From Aplectana chamaeleonis (lineage: Eukaryota > Nematoda > Chromadorea > Rhabditida > Cosmocercidae): a stretch of DNA of 64,000 nt. Below the pieces are notes generated by a model that ran no database searches, was not told the origin of the DNA, and saw only the letters and a program-made list of their open reading frames with translations. This document shows positions 1 to 11,200 of the stretch, piece by piece. The translations under genes and the position numbers were made by a program. Position 1 is the first letter of the stretch. Each line of letters opens with the position of its first letter. The stretch spans positions 124,001 through 188,000 of the forward strand of contig JAPDOI010000379.1 in the NCBI GenBank assembly GCA_029168955.1. The letters run 5' to 3'.

Positions 1-329
1 CCGAACCACTTTTTGTAACCTCGAAAATTCCCTCTTGGGTTTTCCCTTTCCAAAGCTGTTAAGACGCCTTTTTTTCGGACTCACTCGAGGCATTCTGTAG
101 ACTTGGAGCGCGGAGAAAAAGACAAACGATAGATTTTGCAGACGCGTTTTACGCTCTAGGCACTCCTCTTGTTAGAACGTCTGAATATCTCTTCTTCAAT
201 CTGGGATGTAGATAAGAAAATAGCCTGGCGTTATCATCATCTTGAAAATCTCAAACAATAACCACTCAAGAAGATTGATAACTCATATCACCTAGAAGCT
301 GAGGGTGACTTCCGTATTTAAAGACAGGA

Positions 330-710
330 ATGATGCAGAGAAGCCCATTTTTTCACTTCAATCGTATAGCATGGTATGCAGTCAACGTCTCCAAATAGTC
401 TGGCGCCGAACATTACAGTGGTATACTTGAAGACATGAATTCCAGAGTTCCGGATCGTCGCGGGAACATGATCCTGCAGCTGGTGGTGACAGCAGCGCTA
501 GCGGTCCTCCTGGAGCCTCCAAAAAGGGAAAAACGAAGGAAAAGGAGGTGCGAGTTTGAAAGTTTCAGCGTCGCAGGTAGACGTAGAATGAGAGAAGGCG
601 TCTTGTGGATCTCGCACGAAAAGTCGTATCTATGCACCAGAAACCTGTCGCCGTGTTATAAGTTCCGCCTCTGCTCCGCTACTGAAAGAAGCCTTTGGCT
701 GAGCAGATGA
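330..710 (+). pseudogene. Broken copy of a 173-codon ORF (intact at 58092-58613)
   Basis: The ATG at 330 is homologous to the ATG at 58092, but the frame is cut by TAG at 396-398 after 22 codons. It stays open again from 435 to a TGA at 710. Relative to the other copy there is also a one-base difference near 693 that changes the C-terminal frame. The open part contains a hydrophobic stretch (ILQLVVTAALAVLL) followed by a very basic run (PPKREKRRKRR). I do not recognise the family. The sequence may not be a gene at all, only an open frame in a dispersed repeat. Confidence 0.35.
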
Positions 711-762
711 TCAATCAATACGGCAACCAATCATACGGCAGATGATCAATCAATACGGCAAT

Positions 763-948
763 CTCTTTCGGAATAGACGACCCACTAAAGAGCACAATGA
801 AATCCGCCATTGTTGGGGCTTGACCAACCGCTCGGTTGGTCACATCAATCAGTTCAGTGTGTTTGAAGAAGACTAAATAATTCGACGGCTCTAGTGGGAA
901 GAACGTTCTTCAAGAATTTTCTCTAGTGGGTCGTCTATTCCGAAAGAG
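763..948. mobile_element. MITE with perfect 25-bp terminal inverted repeats
   Basis: The ends 763-787 and 924-948 are exact reverse complements of 25 bp beginning CTCTTTCGGAATAGACGACC. The 186-bp element has no coding capacity. An internal 9-bp-stem palindrome (GACCAACCG, 2-base loop, CGGTTGGTC) sits at 822-841. The partner copy of the surrounding repeat at about 58490 reads straight through without it, so that copy is an empty site. A clean target-site duplication is not obvious. Confidence 0.88.
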
Positions 949-1247
949 TACCACCAATCACAAGGTCGTGTCGCGCCGCGATGCAACTGCTCTGGGGGGG
1001 AGCCATACTCACAGCACAAATCTGAAAGAGCAGGGTTTTAGAAGTTTTTATGCATTTTCTCGCTGTTGTTCGTTTTCACAGATGTTTTTTTTTCGAAGTT
1101 GTCCGTTTGTCTAATTCACTGGATCTCAGTGCATCTATCTGGATTGTTAGATTTTACTTTTTTTTGATGGCCAGATCTGAGTGCGCTCAGAACGTCGGAG
1201 GGCTGTGCGCCCGGGAAATTCTGAACATGGGCGACTAGACGAAAAAT

Positions 1248-1382
1248 ACCGTGCGGTACCGATTGCCTTAGAGCCTTCAAATACTCAGCAATTTTCATTT
1301 GAGAATTTGAGTCGGTCGTTCTGATAAAGCAATCCATCTGATATGATCATTTCATGCCTTGTGGCAATCGGTACCGCACGGT
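1248..1382. repeat. Small inverted-repeat element (20-bp perfect arms)
   Basis: Bases 1248-1267 (ACCGTGCGGTACCGATTGCC) and 1363-1382 are exact reverse complements separated by 95 bp. The core of one arm recurs imperfectly near 2247. The structure suggests a MITE or foldback element, but no other full copy or target duplication is visible. 1016-1247 holds no recognisable feature. Confidence 0.6.
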
Positions 1383-1469
1383 GTTCGGAGATTACTCGAG
1401 TGGCGGGAGCCATGTTTTGCGAGCGGAGAATACCTACGCGCGAGGCGGGGGCGCCACCGAATGTCGTTA

Positions 1470-1748
1470 CTGTGCTTATCTGTGTCAAATTCCGGTCCGC
1501 ATTTGCGTCTCGATACGCTTTGCGGCCGCGCGCATTCGAGTCGGAAGAGTTTCCAGCGCCGTAGCCGCCGATCTGTTGACTCTATGTGGGTTTTAGAAGC
1601 TGGAAACTAAACAAAATTTAAGAAAACTGTATAAAAAAGCCATATCGAGTCGGCTTTGGCACTGGAAACCCGGCTGACTCGGGCGCGTGCGGTCGCAAAG
1701 CGTGTCTAGACGCGATTGCGGACCGGAATTTGACCCAGGTAAGCACAG
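1470..1748. mobile_element. 279-bp TA-flanked MITE, copy A
   Basis: The element is bounded by TA on both sides (1468-1469 and 1749-1750). Its ends CTGTGCTTA and TAAGCACAG are inverted, and the inverted similarity continues inward for roughly 90 bp through CCGGTCCGC and GCGTCTCGA. A second copy with the same architecture and length (281 bp) lies at 25918-26198. TA duplication plus long inverted ends is typical of Tc1/mariner-type nonautonomous elements. No transposase is encoded. Confidence 0.85.
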
Positions 1749-1924
1749 TAGCTTGGGCCTGCAGGGAAATTTGAAACAGGGGAAAACATGTTTGATCGGG
1801 CAAATCGCATGACACGCTGAACGCCAGAATGAAACCCGTATCACATACGGGGCACAACACGGGGGCGTAGGTTTTATGGTGACTTTAACGCAGGCACCAG
1901 TGACTAATGCATTCTAGTTGTACG

Positions 1925-2057
1925 ATTTCGAAAAAAATGTCGAACGAACGAAAATCGAATTTTTACGTTCGAAATGTTTTTGAACGAACGGAAAATGAAA
2001 AAATTTCGTTCCAAACAATTTCGAACGAACGAAATATGAAAAAAAAATTCGTTCCGA
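1925..2057. repeat. CGAACGAACG-type palindromic simple repeat
   Basis: Motifs CGAACGAACGAAA and TTCGTTC alternate in both orientations about every 35-40 bases within an AT-rich stretch. A similar short palindrome occurs at 42882-42937. 1751-1924 shows nothing else. Confidence 0.55.
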
Positions 2058-2073
2058 GAAAAGTCTACACGTT

Positions 2074-2230
2074 GTTAAGACAGCATAGCGGGAAGATGAA
2101 GAGATGTTCTCCTGTTCTCAACACTACCAATGGAGTTGCAGTTGGTGATGCGACGCTGCCAATATGGAAGGATAACTTCAGTTCACTACTGAATCGTCCA
2201 GCGCCGTCAGTACCAGTTTTGAAGTTTTGA
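2074..2230 (+). pseudogene. RTE-like LINE reverse-transcriptase fragment
   Basis: The open frame ending at 2230 encodes a stretch containing KMKRCSPVL, GVAVGDATLPIWKDNF and SSLLNRPAPSVP. It resembles the linker between endonuclease and reverse transcriptase, just ahead of the RT domain, in nematode RTE-type non-LTR retrotransposons (pattern: W..F..LLNR..P..P). The catalytic RT block that should follow is missing, so this is a short relic. Assignment is by recalled family pattern, not alignment. 2231-2407 has an open frame (2227-2442) with no family I recognise. Confidence 0.5.
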
Positions 2231-2407
2231 AAACGCGAAATGCCGGACGGCACCGATTGCCAACGCAGGCGTCAAATGCAGTGTTTGGTGGTGTGACTGC
2301 ACATCACACTGCAGATGTTACGCCTAAGTTATTGATTCCACCACAAATCATGGGAGAACCACGAATTTATAGCGGAAACGCTATTTGTGAGGTAGATAGA
2401 TGTGCAT

Positions 2408-2613
2408 TTGATACGCTACTAAAGGAAGATGTGAGAGAATGATCAACATAAGAACTAAGAGAGAATTCTAAAATATATGAAACGTGAAAAAGGAAGTAGC
2501 AGAAACTAGTAATGAATGGCTTAGGCCTTGTAACAGCTCTCGTAGTTTTGGCTTGAAGAATAGGCCGTCACCCAGGGATCTCCCTCCGTTGGAAGCAAAT
2601 AGAGTAGAACGGT
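2408..2613 (+). repeat. 205-bp direct repeat, left copy
   Basis: The sequence from GATACGCTACT to AGTAGAACGG matches 4309-4514 with few differences. The two copies bracket the 112-114 bp tandem repeat and its inserted MITE, implying duplication of a unit that included the start of the tandem array. Confidence 0.9.
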
Positions 2614-3627
2614 TTTTACCCCCGGAATACCCGATATACGACAGATTTTGCCTCCACGCAGGATTTCCTCCCTAAGCGACGGTGCAGCCTGGGTTGCACC
2701 GTCTAATAGGGTTCAAACTGATTTCCACCCCCGAAATACCCGATACACGACAGAGCACCGTCCTAATAGGATTCAAACTGATTTCCACCCCCGAAATACC
2801 CGATACGACAGATTTAGCCTCCACGCGAAGTTTCCTCCCCTAAGCGACGGTGCAGCCGCAGGCTGCACCGTCCTAATAGGAGTTCAAACTGATTTCCACC
2901 CCCGAAATACCCGATACACGACAGATTTAGCCTCCACGCAGGGATTTCCTTCCTTAAGCGACGGTGCGGCCTGGGCTGCACCGTCTAATAGGGTTCAAAC
3001 TGATTTTCACCCCCGAAATACCCGATACACGACAGATTTAGCCTCCACGCAGGGGATTTCCTCCCTTAAGCGACGGTGCAGCCGCAGGCTGCACCGTCCT
3101 AATAGGTTCAAACTGATTTCCACCCCGAAATACCCGATACACGACAGATTTAGCCTCCACGCAGGGGATTTCCTCCCTTAAGCGACGGTGCAGCCGCAGG
3201 CTGCATCGTCCTAATAGGAGTTCAAACTGATTTTCACCCCGAAATACCCGATACACGACAGATTTAGCCTCCACGCAGGGGATTTCCTCCCTTAAGCGAC
3301 GGTGCAGCCTGCAGGCTGCATCGTCCTAATAGGGTTCAAACTGATTTCACCCCGAAATACCCGATACACGACAGATTTAGCCTCCAGGCAGAGGATTTCC
3401 TCCCTTAAGCGACGGTGCGGCCGCAGGCTGCATCGTCTAATAGGGTTCAAACTGATTTCCACCCCGAAATACCCGATACACGACAGATTTAGCCTCCACG
3501 CAGGGGATTTCCTCCCTTAAGCGACGGTGCAGCCTGCAGGCTGCATCGTCCTAATAGGGTTCAAACTGATTTCCACCCCGATATACCCGATACGACAGAT
3601 TTAGCCTCCACGCAGAGATTTCCTCCC
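2614..3627 (+). repeat. 112-114 bp tandem repeat, about 9 units, each with a hairpin
   Basis: Successive AAGCGACGG anchors lie near 2677, 2844, 2959, 3071, 3183, 3297, 3410 and 3522, spacing mostly 112-114 bp (the first interval contains a partial unit). Each unit carries a palindrome GACGGTGCAGCC / GGCTGCACCGTC around a three-base loop, followed by GTTCAAACTGATTTCCACC and CCCGATACACGACAG. One further partial unit (4268-4308) lies beyond the MITE. Stop-free frames here are repeat artefacts. Confidence 0.92.
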
Positions 3628-3631
3628 TTAA

Positions 3632-4263
3632 AGGCAGCATACACGCTCAGAAACATGGATGAGATAACAGCATAAATAGGACCGCCTGGCCCCTACCATG
3701 TCGTCAACGGCGTTTGAAGTGCTGAAAACCATCCAGGTTGACAGGATTCGAGCATCTCCGTCTCGAAAGCCTGTGGAACCCCACCCCTGCGAATAACAGA
3801 ATGAGGGAGTGGAGCATGTGAAAGCATTAGATAACTTAGAGTGATAGCACTATCAAATGGGAGTCTACGAGAGAAACGGCTTGATTCACCTGAATATAAC
3901 ATGTCTGTTTGCTGATGAAATGCCCCATTTTATAAGCCAGCCAAAGTAAGGCGGCATCCTTGAAAGTGGATGGAACTTAATCGGTATGTAAACAAGTTAT
4001 AATCAGGGAAATCAAGCTGTTTTTCTCGTAGACTCTCATTTGATAGTGCTATCACTCTAGATTATCAAATGCATCCACATGCCTCATTCTACATTCTGTT
4101 ATTCGTAGGGGTGGGGTTCCACAGGCTTTCGAGACGGAAATGCTCAAATTCTGTCAACCTGGATGGTTTTCAGCGCTTCAAACGCCGTTGACGACATGGT
4201 AGGGGCCAGGCGGTCCTATTTATGCTGTTATCTCAACCATGTTTCTGAGCGTGTATACTGCCT
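3632..4263. mobile_element. TTAA-flanked foldback MITE (family 1), inside the tandem repeat
   Basis: Both sides carry TTAA (3628-3631 and 4264-4267), and the interrupted repeat unit reads CCTTAAGCGACGG when joined, so TTAA is the duplicated target. The ends are AGGCAGCATACACGCTC and its inverse. Arms of about 255 bp (3632-3890 and 4007-4263) are inverted copies with a central spacer near 115 bp. TTAA targeting is characteristic of piggyBac-type elements. No transposase is present. Confidence 0.9.
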
Positions 4264-4308
4264 TTAAGCGACGGTGCAGCCGCAGGCTGCATCGTCCTAA
4301 TATGTTCA

Positions 4309-4514
4309 TTTGATACGCTACTGAAAGAAGATGTGAGAGAATGATCAACATAGGAACTAAGAGAGAATTCTAAAATATATGAAACGTGAAAAAAGGAAGT
4401 AGCAGAAACTAGTAATGAATGGCTTAGGCCTTGTAACAGTTTTTGTAGTTTTCGCTGGAAAAATAGGCCGTCACCCAGGGATCTCCCTCCGTCGAAGCAA
4501 ATAGAGTAGAACGG
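4309..4514 (+). repeat. 205-bp direct repeat, right copy
   Basis: Matches 2408-2613. Immediately after AGTAGAACGG the two copies diverge, so 4514/4515 marks the left junction of the composite repeat that follows. Confidence 0.9.
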
Positions 4515-5044
4515 ATTCTCAAATGATTAATAGCGCAGTATCAGGCATCTTATATCAGAGTTTTTCATCATTTCTATGAGTAATTCTTGGGTGGCCCCAC
4601 TACGTCTAGGATAGACCCAGGGTCAGCCGCTCTAGCCAAGCTTCACTGGTTCATGCTGATATGGCTTGTCTGCGCCGGCCCATATGTCTGATTCGGAACA
4701 AGAACGATAGTTGAGTGCGCCAGAAAAGGACTACCGTAATCTTGGGAATGATGCTATTCGGCTCTCGTGAACAAATTTGATGATACCCAATAGATCAAGG
4801 GTAAAGTATAAAAGAAGTTATGAGCGGTGTGTCTTCATTCACACACCGTCCTTCTCCAGAGGTCAGCAGTTGAGGATCTGCCTGGACTACAAAGCAGGAA
4901 AACAGCACCACCGATGGTGAAGATGTAGCCAATTCGGAGTCAGAACTAAGAAAATTTTAGAGCCAACTCGAGTGAGATTACGGTAGCCCTGTTTTGTCGC
5001 ACGTAACTATCGTTCTTGTTGATTCGGAGGCATGGCTTGCATAC
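4515..5044 (-). repeat. L segment of composite repeat 1
   Basis: This is the inverted counterpart of 47246-48195, apart from a 424-bp insertion in the latter. Shared landmarks include CAGTATCAG near the end, CTAGGATAGACCCAGGGTCAG, CATATGTCTGATTCGG and a conserved hairpin. On the minus strand it carries the 3' end of the candidate heptad-repeat ORF and what would be its 3' flank. A TATAAAAG motif on the plus strand near 4806 points into the array but is not conserved in the other copy. Confidence 0.85.
4825..4848 (-). other. Conserved 8-bp hairpin downstream of the repeat ORF
   Basis: CGGTGTGT and ACACACCG form a perfect 8-bp stem with an 8-base loop, about 130 bases past the stop codon at 4978 on the minus strand. 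The identical hairpin occurs at 47453-47476 in the other L copy. It could be a 3'-end or processing signal; that role is inference. Confidence 0.5.
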
Positions 5045-5286
5045 GGTGTCCTGAACACTAAACTGAGGTCCTGCACACATTCTACGACGTCCTGCACACC
5101 CCTACTGGGGTCCTTCACAGGTTCCATGATGTCCTGCACACTCATACTGAGGTCCGGTACATATTCTACGCCGTCCTGCACACCCCTACTGGGGTCCTGC
5201 ACAGGTCCCATGATGTCCTGCACACTCCTACTAGGGTCCTGCACACATTCTACGATGTCCTGCACACCCATACTGGGGTCCTGCAC
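4978..5286 (-). CDS. C-terminal part of a candidate VQD heptad-repeat protein (copy 1)
   Basis: On the minus strand the array ends in frame with heptads such as VQDPSRG and VQDVVEC. It then runs into a 32-codon non-repetitive tail containing RTPYASHASE and stops at a TAA (4978). The other L copy (47035-47324) has a tail of exactly the same length, the same RTPYASHASE core and a homologous stop. The conserved length supports a real C-terminus, although 11 of the 32 residues differ. Upstream the frame is interrupted at about 5350, where two extra C bases occur in a CCCCCCTACTGG run, and at many later points. I know of no named family. Function unknown; if translated it would be a long, hydrophobic-periodic, coiled or solenoid-like repeat protein. 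Confidence 0.35.
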   Translation of the reverse strand: MQDPSMGVQDIVECVQDPSRSVQDIMGPVQDPSRGVQDGVEYVPDLSMSVQDIMEPVKDPSRGVQDVVECVQDLSLVFRTPYASHASESTRTIVTCDKTGLP

Positions 5287-8200
5287 ATGTTACATGATGT
5301 CCTGCACACTCATACTGAGGTCCGGCACACATTCTACGACGTCCTGCACACCCCCCTACTGGGGTCCTTTACAGGTTTCTTGATGTCCTGAACACTCCTA
5401 CTGAGGTCCTGCACACATTCTACGACGTCCTGCACACCCCTACTGGTGTCCTGCACAGGTTTTATGATGTCCTGCACACTCATACTGAGGTCCGACTCAC
5501 ATTCTACGACGTCCTGCACACCGTACTGGGGTTCTTAACAGGTTTCATGATGTCCTGAACACTCCTACTGAGGCCCTGCACACATTCTACGACGTCCTGC
5601 ACACCCCTACTGGGGTCCTGCACAGGTTCCATGATGTCCTGCACACTCATACTGAGGTCCGGCACACATTCTACGACGTCCTGCACACCCCTACTGGGGT
5701 CTTTTATAGGTTTCATGATGTCCTGAACACTCCTACCGAAGTCCTGCACACATTCTACGACGTCCTGCACACCCACACTGTGGTCCTGCACAGGTTACAT
5801 GATGTCCTGCACACTCCTACTGAGGTCCTGCACACATTCTACGACGTCCTGCACACCCCTACTGGGGTGCTGCACAGGTTACATGATGTCCTGCACACAT
5901 TCTACGACGTCCTGCACACCCCTACTGGGGTCGCGAACAGGTTCCATGATGTCCTGCACACTCATTCTGAGGTCCGACTCACATTCTACGACGTCCTGCA
6001 CACCGTACTGGGGTTCTTAACAGGTTTCATGATGTCCTGAACATTCCTACTGAGGCCCTGCACACATTCTACGACGTCCTGCACACACATACTGGGGTCC
6101 TGCACAGGTTCCATGATGTCCTGCGTACTTATACTGAGGTCCGGCACACATTCTACGACGTCCTGCACACCCCTTCAGGGGTCCTGCACAGGTCCCATGA
6201 TGTCCTGCACACATTCTACAACGTCCCGCACACCCCTACTGGGGTCCTGGGCAGGTTCCATGATGTCCTGCAGACTCCTATTAAGATCCTGCACACTTTC
6301 CATGATGTCCTGCACACACCTACTGAGGTCTTGCACACATTCTACGGCGTCCTGCACACCCCTACTGGGGTCCTGCACAGGTTGCATGATGTCCTGCGGA
6401 CTCCTACTAAGGTCCTGCACACTTTCCATGATGTCCTGCACACAACCACTGAGGTCCTGCACACACTACGGCGTCCTGCACACCCCTACTGGGGTCCTGC
6501 ACAGGTTCCATGATGTCCTGCGTACTTATACTGATGTCCGACTCACATTCTACGACGTCCTGCACACCCTACTGGGGTTCTTAGCAGGTTTCATGATGTC
6601 CTGAACATTCCTACTGAGGCCCTGCACACATTCTACGACGTCCTGCACACACATACTGGGGTCCTGCACAGGTTCCATGATGTAGTGCGTACTTATACTG
6701 AGGTCCGGCACACATTCTACGACGTCCTGCACACCCCTTCAGGGGTCCTGCACAGGTCCCATGATGTCCTGCACACATTCTACAACGTCCCGCACACCCC
6801 TACTGGGGTCCTGCACAGATTCCATGATGTCCTGCAGACTCCTATTAAGATCCTGCACACTTTACATGATGTCCTGCACACACCTACTGAGGTCCTGCAC
6901 ACATTCTACAACGTCCCGCACACCCCTACTGGGGTCCTGCACAGGTCCCATGATATCCTGCGGACTCCTACTAAGGTCCTGCACGTTTTCCATGATGTCC
7001 TGCACACAACTACTCAGGTCCTGCACACACTCTACGGCGTCCTGCACACCCCTACTGGGGTCCTGCACAGGTTGCATGATGTCGTGCACACTCATACTGA
7101 GACCCGGCACACATTCTACGACGACCTGAATACCCCTTCCGGGGTCCTGCACAGGTCCCATGATGTCCTGCGGACTCCTACTAAGGTCCTGCACACGTAC
7201 CATGATGTCCTGCACACTCCTACTGAGGTCCCGCACTGGTCCCATGATGTCCTGCAGACTCCTACTAAGGTCCTGCACACTTTCCATGATGCCCTGCACA
7301 CACCTACTGAGGTCCTGCACACATTCGACGGCGTCCTACACACCCCTACTGGGATTCTTAGCAGGTTTCATGATGTCCTGAACATTCCTACTGAGGCCCT
7401 GCACACATTCTACGACGTCCTGCACACACATACTGGGGTCCTGCACAGGTTCCATGATGTCCTGCGTACTTATACTGAGGTCCGGCACACATTCTACGAC
7501 GTCCTGCACACCCCTTCAGGGGTCCTGCACAGGTCCCATGATGTCCTGCACACATTCTACAACGTCCCGCACACCCCTACTGGGGTCCTGGGCAGGTTCC
7601 ATGATGTCCTGCAGACTCCTATTAAGATCCTGCACACTTTCCATGATGTCCTGTACACACCTACTGAGGTCTTGCACACATTCTACGGCGTCCTGCACAC
7701 CCCTACTGAGGTCCTGCACAGGTTGCATGATGTCCTGCGGACTCCTACTAAGGTCCTGCACACTTTCCATGATGTCCTGCACACAACTACTGAGGTCCTG
7801 CACACACTACGGCGTCCTGCACACCCATACTGGGGTCCTGCACAGGTTGCATGATGTCGTGCACACTCATACTGATACCCGGCACACATTCTACGACGTC
7901 CTGCATACCCCTTTCCTGGTCCTGCACACGTACCATGATGTCCTGCACACTCCTACTGAGGTCCCGCACTGGTCCCATGATGTCCTGCAGACTCCTACTA
8001 AGGTCCTGCACACTTTCCATGATGCCCTGCACACACCTACTGAGGTCCTGCACACATTCGACGGCGTCCTACACACCCCTACTGGGATTCTTAGCAGGTT
8101 TCATGATGTCCTGAACATTCCTACTGAGGCCCTGCACACATTCTACGACGTCCTGCACACACATACTGGGGTCCTGCACAGGTTCCATGATGTCCTGCGT

Positions 8201-11200
8201 ACTTATACTGAGGTCCGGCACACATTCTACGACGTCCTGCACACCCCTTCAGGGGTCCTGCACAGGTCCCATGATGTCCTGCACACATTCTACAACGTCC
8301 CGCACACCCCTACTGGGGTCCTGCACAGGTTCCATGATGTCCTGCAGACTCCTATTAAGATCCTGCACACTTTCCATGATGTCCTGCACACACCTACTGA
8401 GGTCCTGCACACATTCTACGGCGTCCTGCACACCCCTACTGGGGTCCTGCACAGGTTTCATGATGTCCTGCACACTCCTACTGAGATCCTGCACACATTC
8501 TACGACGTCCTGCACTCCCCTACTGGGGTCCTGCACAGGTCTTATGATGTCCTGCGGACTCCTACTAAGGTCCTGCACGTTTTCCATGATGTCCTGCACA
8601 CAACTACTGAGGTCCTGCACACACTCTACGGCGTCCTGCACACCCCTACTGGGGTCCTGCACAGGTTGCATGATGTCGTGCACACTCATACTGATACCCG
8701 GCACACATTCTACGACGTCCTGCATACCCCTTCCGGGGTCCTGCACAGGTCCCATGATGTCCTGCGGAGTCCTTCTAAGGTCCTGCACACGTACCATGAT
8801 GTCCTGCACACTCCTAATGAGGTCCCGCACTGGTCCCATTATGTCCTGCAGACTCCTACTAAGGTCCTGCACACTTTTCATGATGCCCTGCACACACCTA
8901 CTGAGGTCCTGCACACATTCTACGGCGTCCTACACACCCCTACTGGGGTCCTGTACAGGTTTCATGATGTCCTGCACACTCCTACTGAGGTCTGGCACAC
9001 ATTCTACGACGTCCTGCACACCCCTACTGGGGTCTTTTATAGGTTTCATGATGTCCTGAACACTCCTACCGAAGTCCTGCACACATTCTACGACGTCCTG
9101 CACACCCACACTGTGGTCCTGCACAGGTTACATGATGTCCTGCACACTCCTACTGAGGTCCTGCACACATTCTACGACGTCCTGCACACCCCTACTGGGG
9201 TGCTGCACAGGTTACATGATGTCCTGCACACATTCTACGACGTCCTGCACACCCCTACTGGGGTCGCGCACAGGTTCCAAGATGTCCTGCACACTCATAC
9301 TGAGGTCCGACTCACATTCTACGACGTCCTGCACACCCTACTGGGGTTCTTACCAGGTTTCATGATGTCCTGCACACTCTTACTGAGGTCCGACTCACAT
9401 TCTACGACGTCCTGCACACCCTACTGGGGTTCTTAACAGATTTCATGATGTCCTGCACACATTCTACAACGTCCCGCACACCCCTACTGGGGTCCTGCAC
9501 AGGTTCCATGATGTCCTGCAGACTCCTATTAAGAACCTGCACACTTTCCATGATGTCCTGCACACACCTACTGAGGTCCTGCACACATTCTACGGCGTCC
9601 TGCACACCCCTACTGGGGTCCTGTACAGGTTTCATGATGTCCTGCACACTCTTACTGAGGTCCGGCACACATTCTACGACGTCCTGCACACCCCTACCGG
9701 GGTCTTTTATAGGTTTCATGATGTCCTGCACACCCCTACTGGGGCGCTGCACAGGTTACATGATGTCCTGCACACTCCTACTGAGGTCCTGCACAGGTTA
9801 CATGATGTCCTGCACACATTCTACGACGTCCTGAACACCCCTACTGGGGTCGCGCACAGGTTCCATGATGTCCTGCACACATTCTACGACGTCCTGAACA
9901 CCCCTACTGGGGTCGCGCACAGGTTCCATGATGTCCTGCACACTCTTACTGAGGTCCGACTCACATTCTACGACGTCCTGCACACCCTACTGGGGTTCTT
10001 AACAGGTTTCATGATGTCCTGCACACATTCTACAACGTCCCGCATACCCCTACTGGGGTCCTGCACAGGTTCCATGATGTCCTGCGGACTCCTACTAAGG
10101 TCCTGCACACGTACCATGATGTCCTGCACACTCCTACTGAGGTCCCGCACTGGTCCCATGATGTCCTGCAGACTCCTACTAAGGTCCTGCACACTTTCCA
10201 TGATGCCCCGCACACACCTACTGAGGTCCTGCACACATTCGACGGCGTCCTACACACCCCTACTGGGGTCGTGTACAGGTTTCATGATGTTCTGCACACT
10301 CCTACTGAGGTCCGGCACACATTCTACGACGTCCTGCACACCCCCACCGGGGTCTTTTATAGGTTTCATGATGTCCTGAACACTCCTACCGAAGTCCTGC
10401 ACACATTCTACGACGTCCTGCACACCCACACTGTGGTCCTGCACAGGTTACATGATGCCCTGCACACTCCTACTGAGGTCCTGCACACATTCTACGACGT
10501 CCTGCACACCCCTACTGGGGCGCTGCACAGGTTACATGATGTCCTGCACACATTCTACGACGTCCTGAACACCCCTACTGGGGTCGCGCACAGGTTCCAT
10601 GATGTCCTGCACACTCATACTGAGGTCCGACTCACATTCTACGACGTCCTGCACACCCTACTGGGGTTCTTAGCAGGTTTCATGATGTCCTGCACACTCT
10701 TACTGAGGTCCGACTCACATTCTACGACGTCCTGCACACCCTACTGGGGTTCTTAACAGGTTTCATGATGTCCTGCACACATTCTACAACGTCCCGCACA
10801 CCCTACTGGGGTCCTGCACAGGATTCCATGATGTCCTGCAGACTCCTAATAAGAACCTGCACACTTTCCATGATGTCCTGCACACACACCTACTGAGGTC
10901 CTGCACACATTCTACGACGTCCTGCACACCCCTACTGGGGTCGCGAACAGGTTCCATGATGTCCTGCACACTTATACTGAGGTCCGGCACACATTCTACG
11001 ACGTCCTGCACACCCCTACTGGGGTCTTTTATAGGTTTCATGATGTCCTGCACACCCCTACTGGGGCGCTGCACAGGTTACATGATGTCCTGCACACCCT
11101 ACTGGGGTTCTTAACAGGTTTCATGATGTCCTGCACACATTCTACGACGTCCTGAACACCCCTACTGGGGTCGCGCACAGGTTCCATGATGTCCTGCACA

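Larger units (their letters stand above)
133..1015 (+). repeat. Dispersed direct repeat, copy 1 (partner at 57.9 kb)
   Basis: This segment is nearly identical, in the same orientation, to 57896-58553. The shared part starts at the TTTTGCAGACGCG motif and runs through about 745, then resumes at 951-1015 after a MITE insertion (763-948). A local duplication of about 35 bp (704-726 repeated at 739-761) lies just before the MITE and is absent from the other copy. Substitutions are scattered, so the two copies are old duplicates and not an assembly echo. Bases 1-132 upstream show nothing recognisable. Confidence 0.9.
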
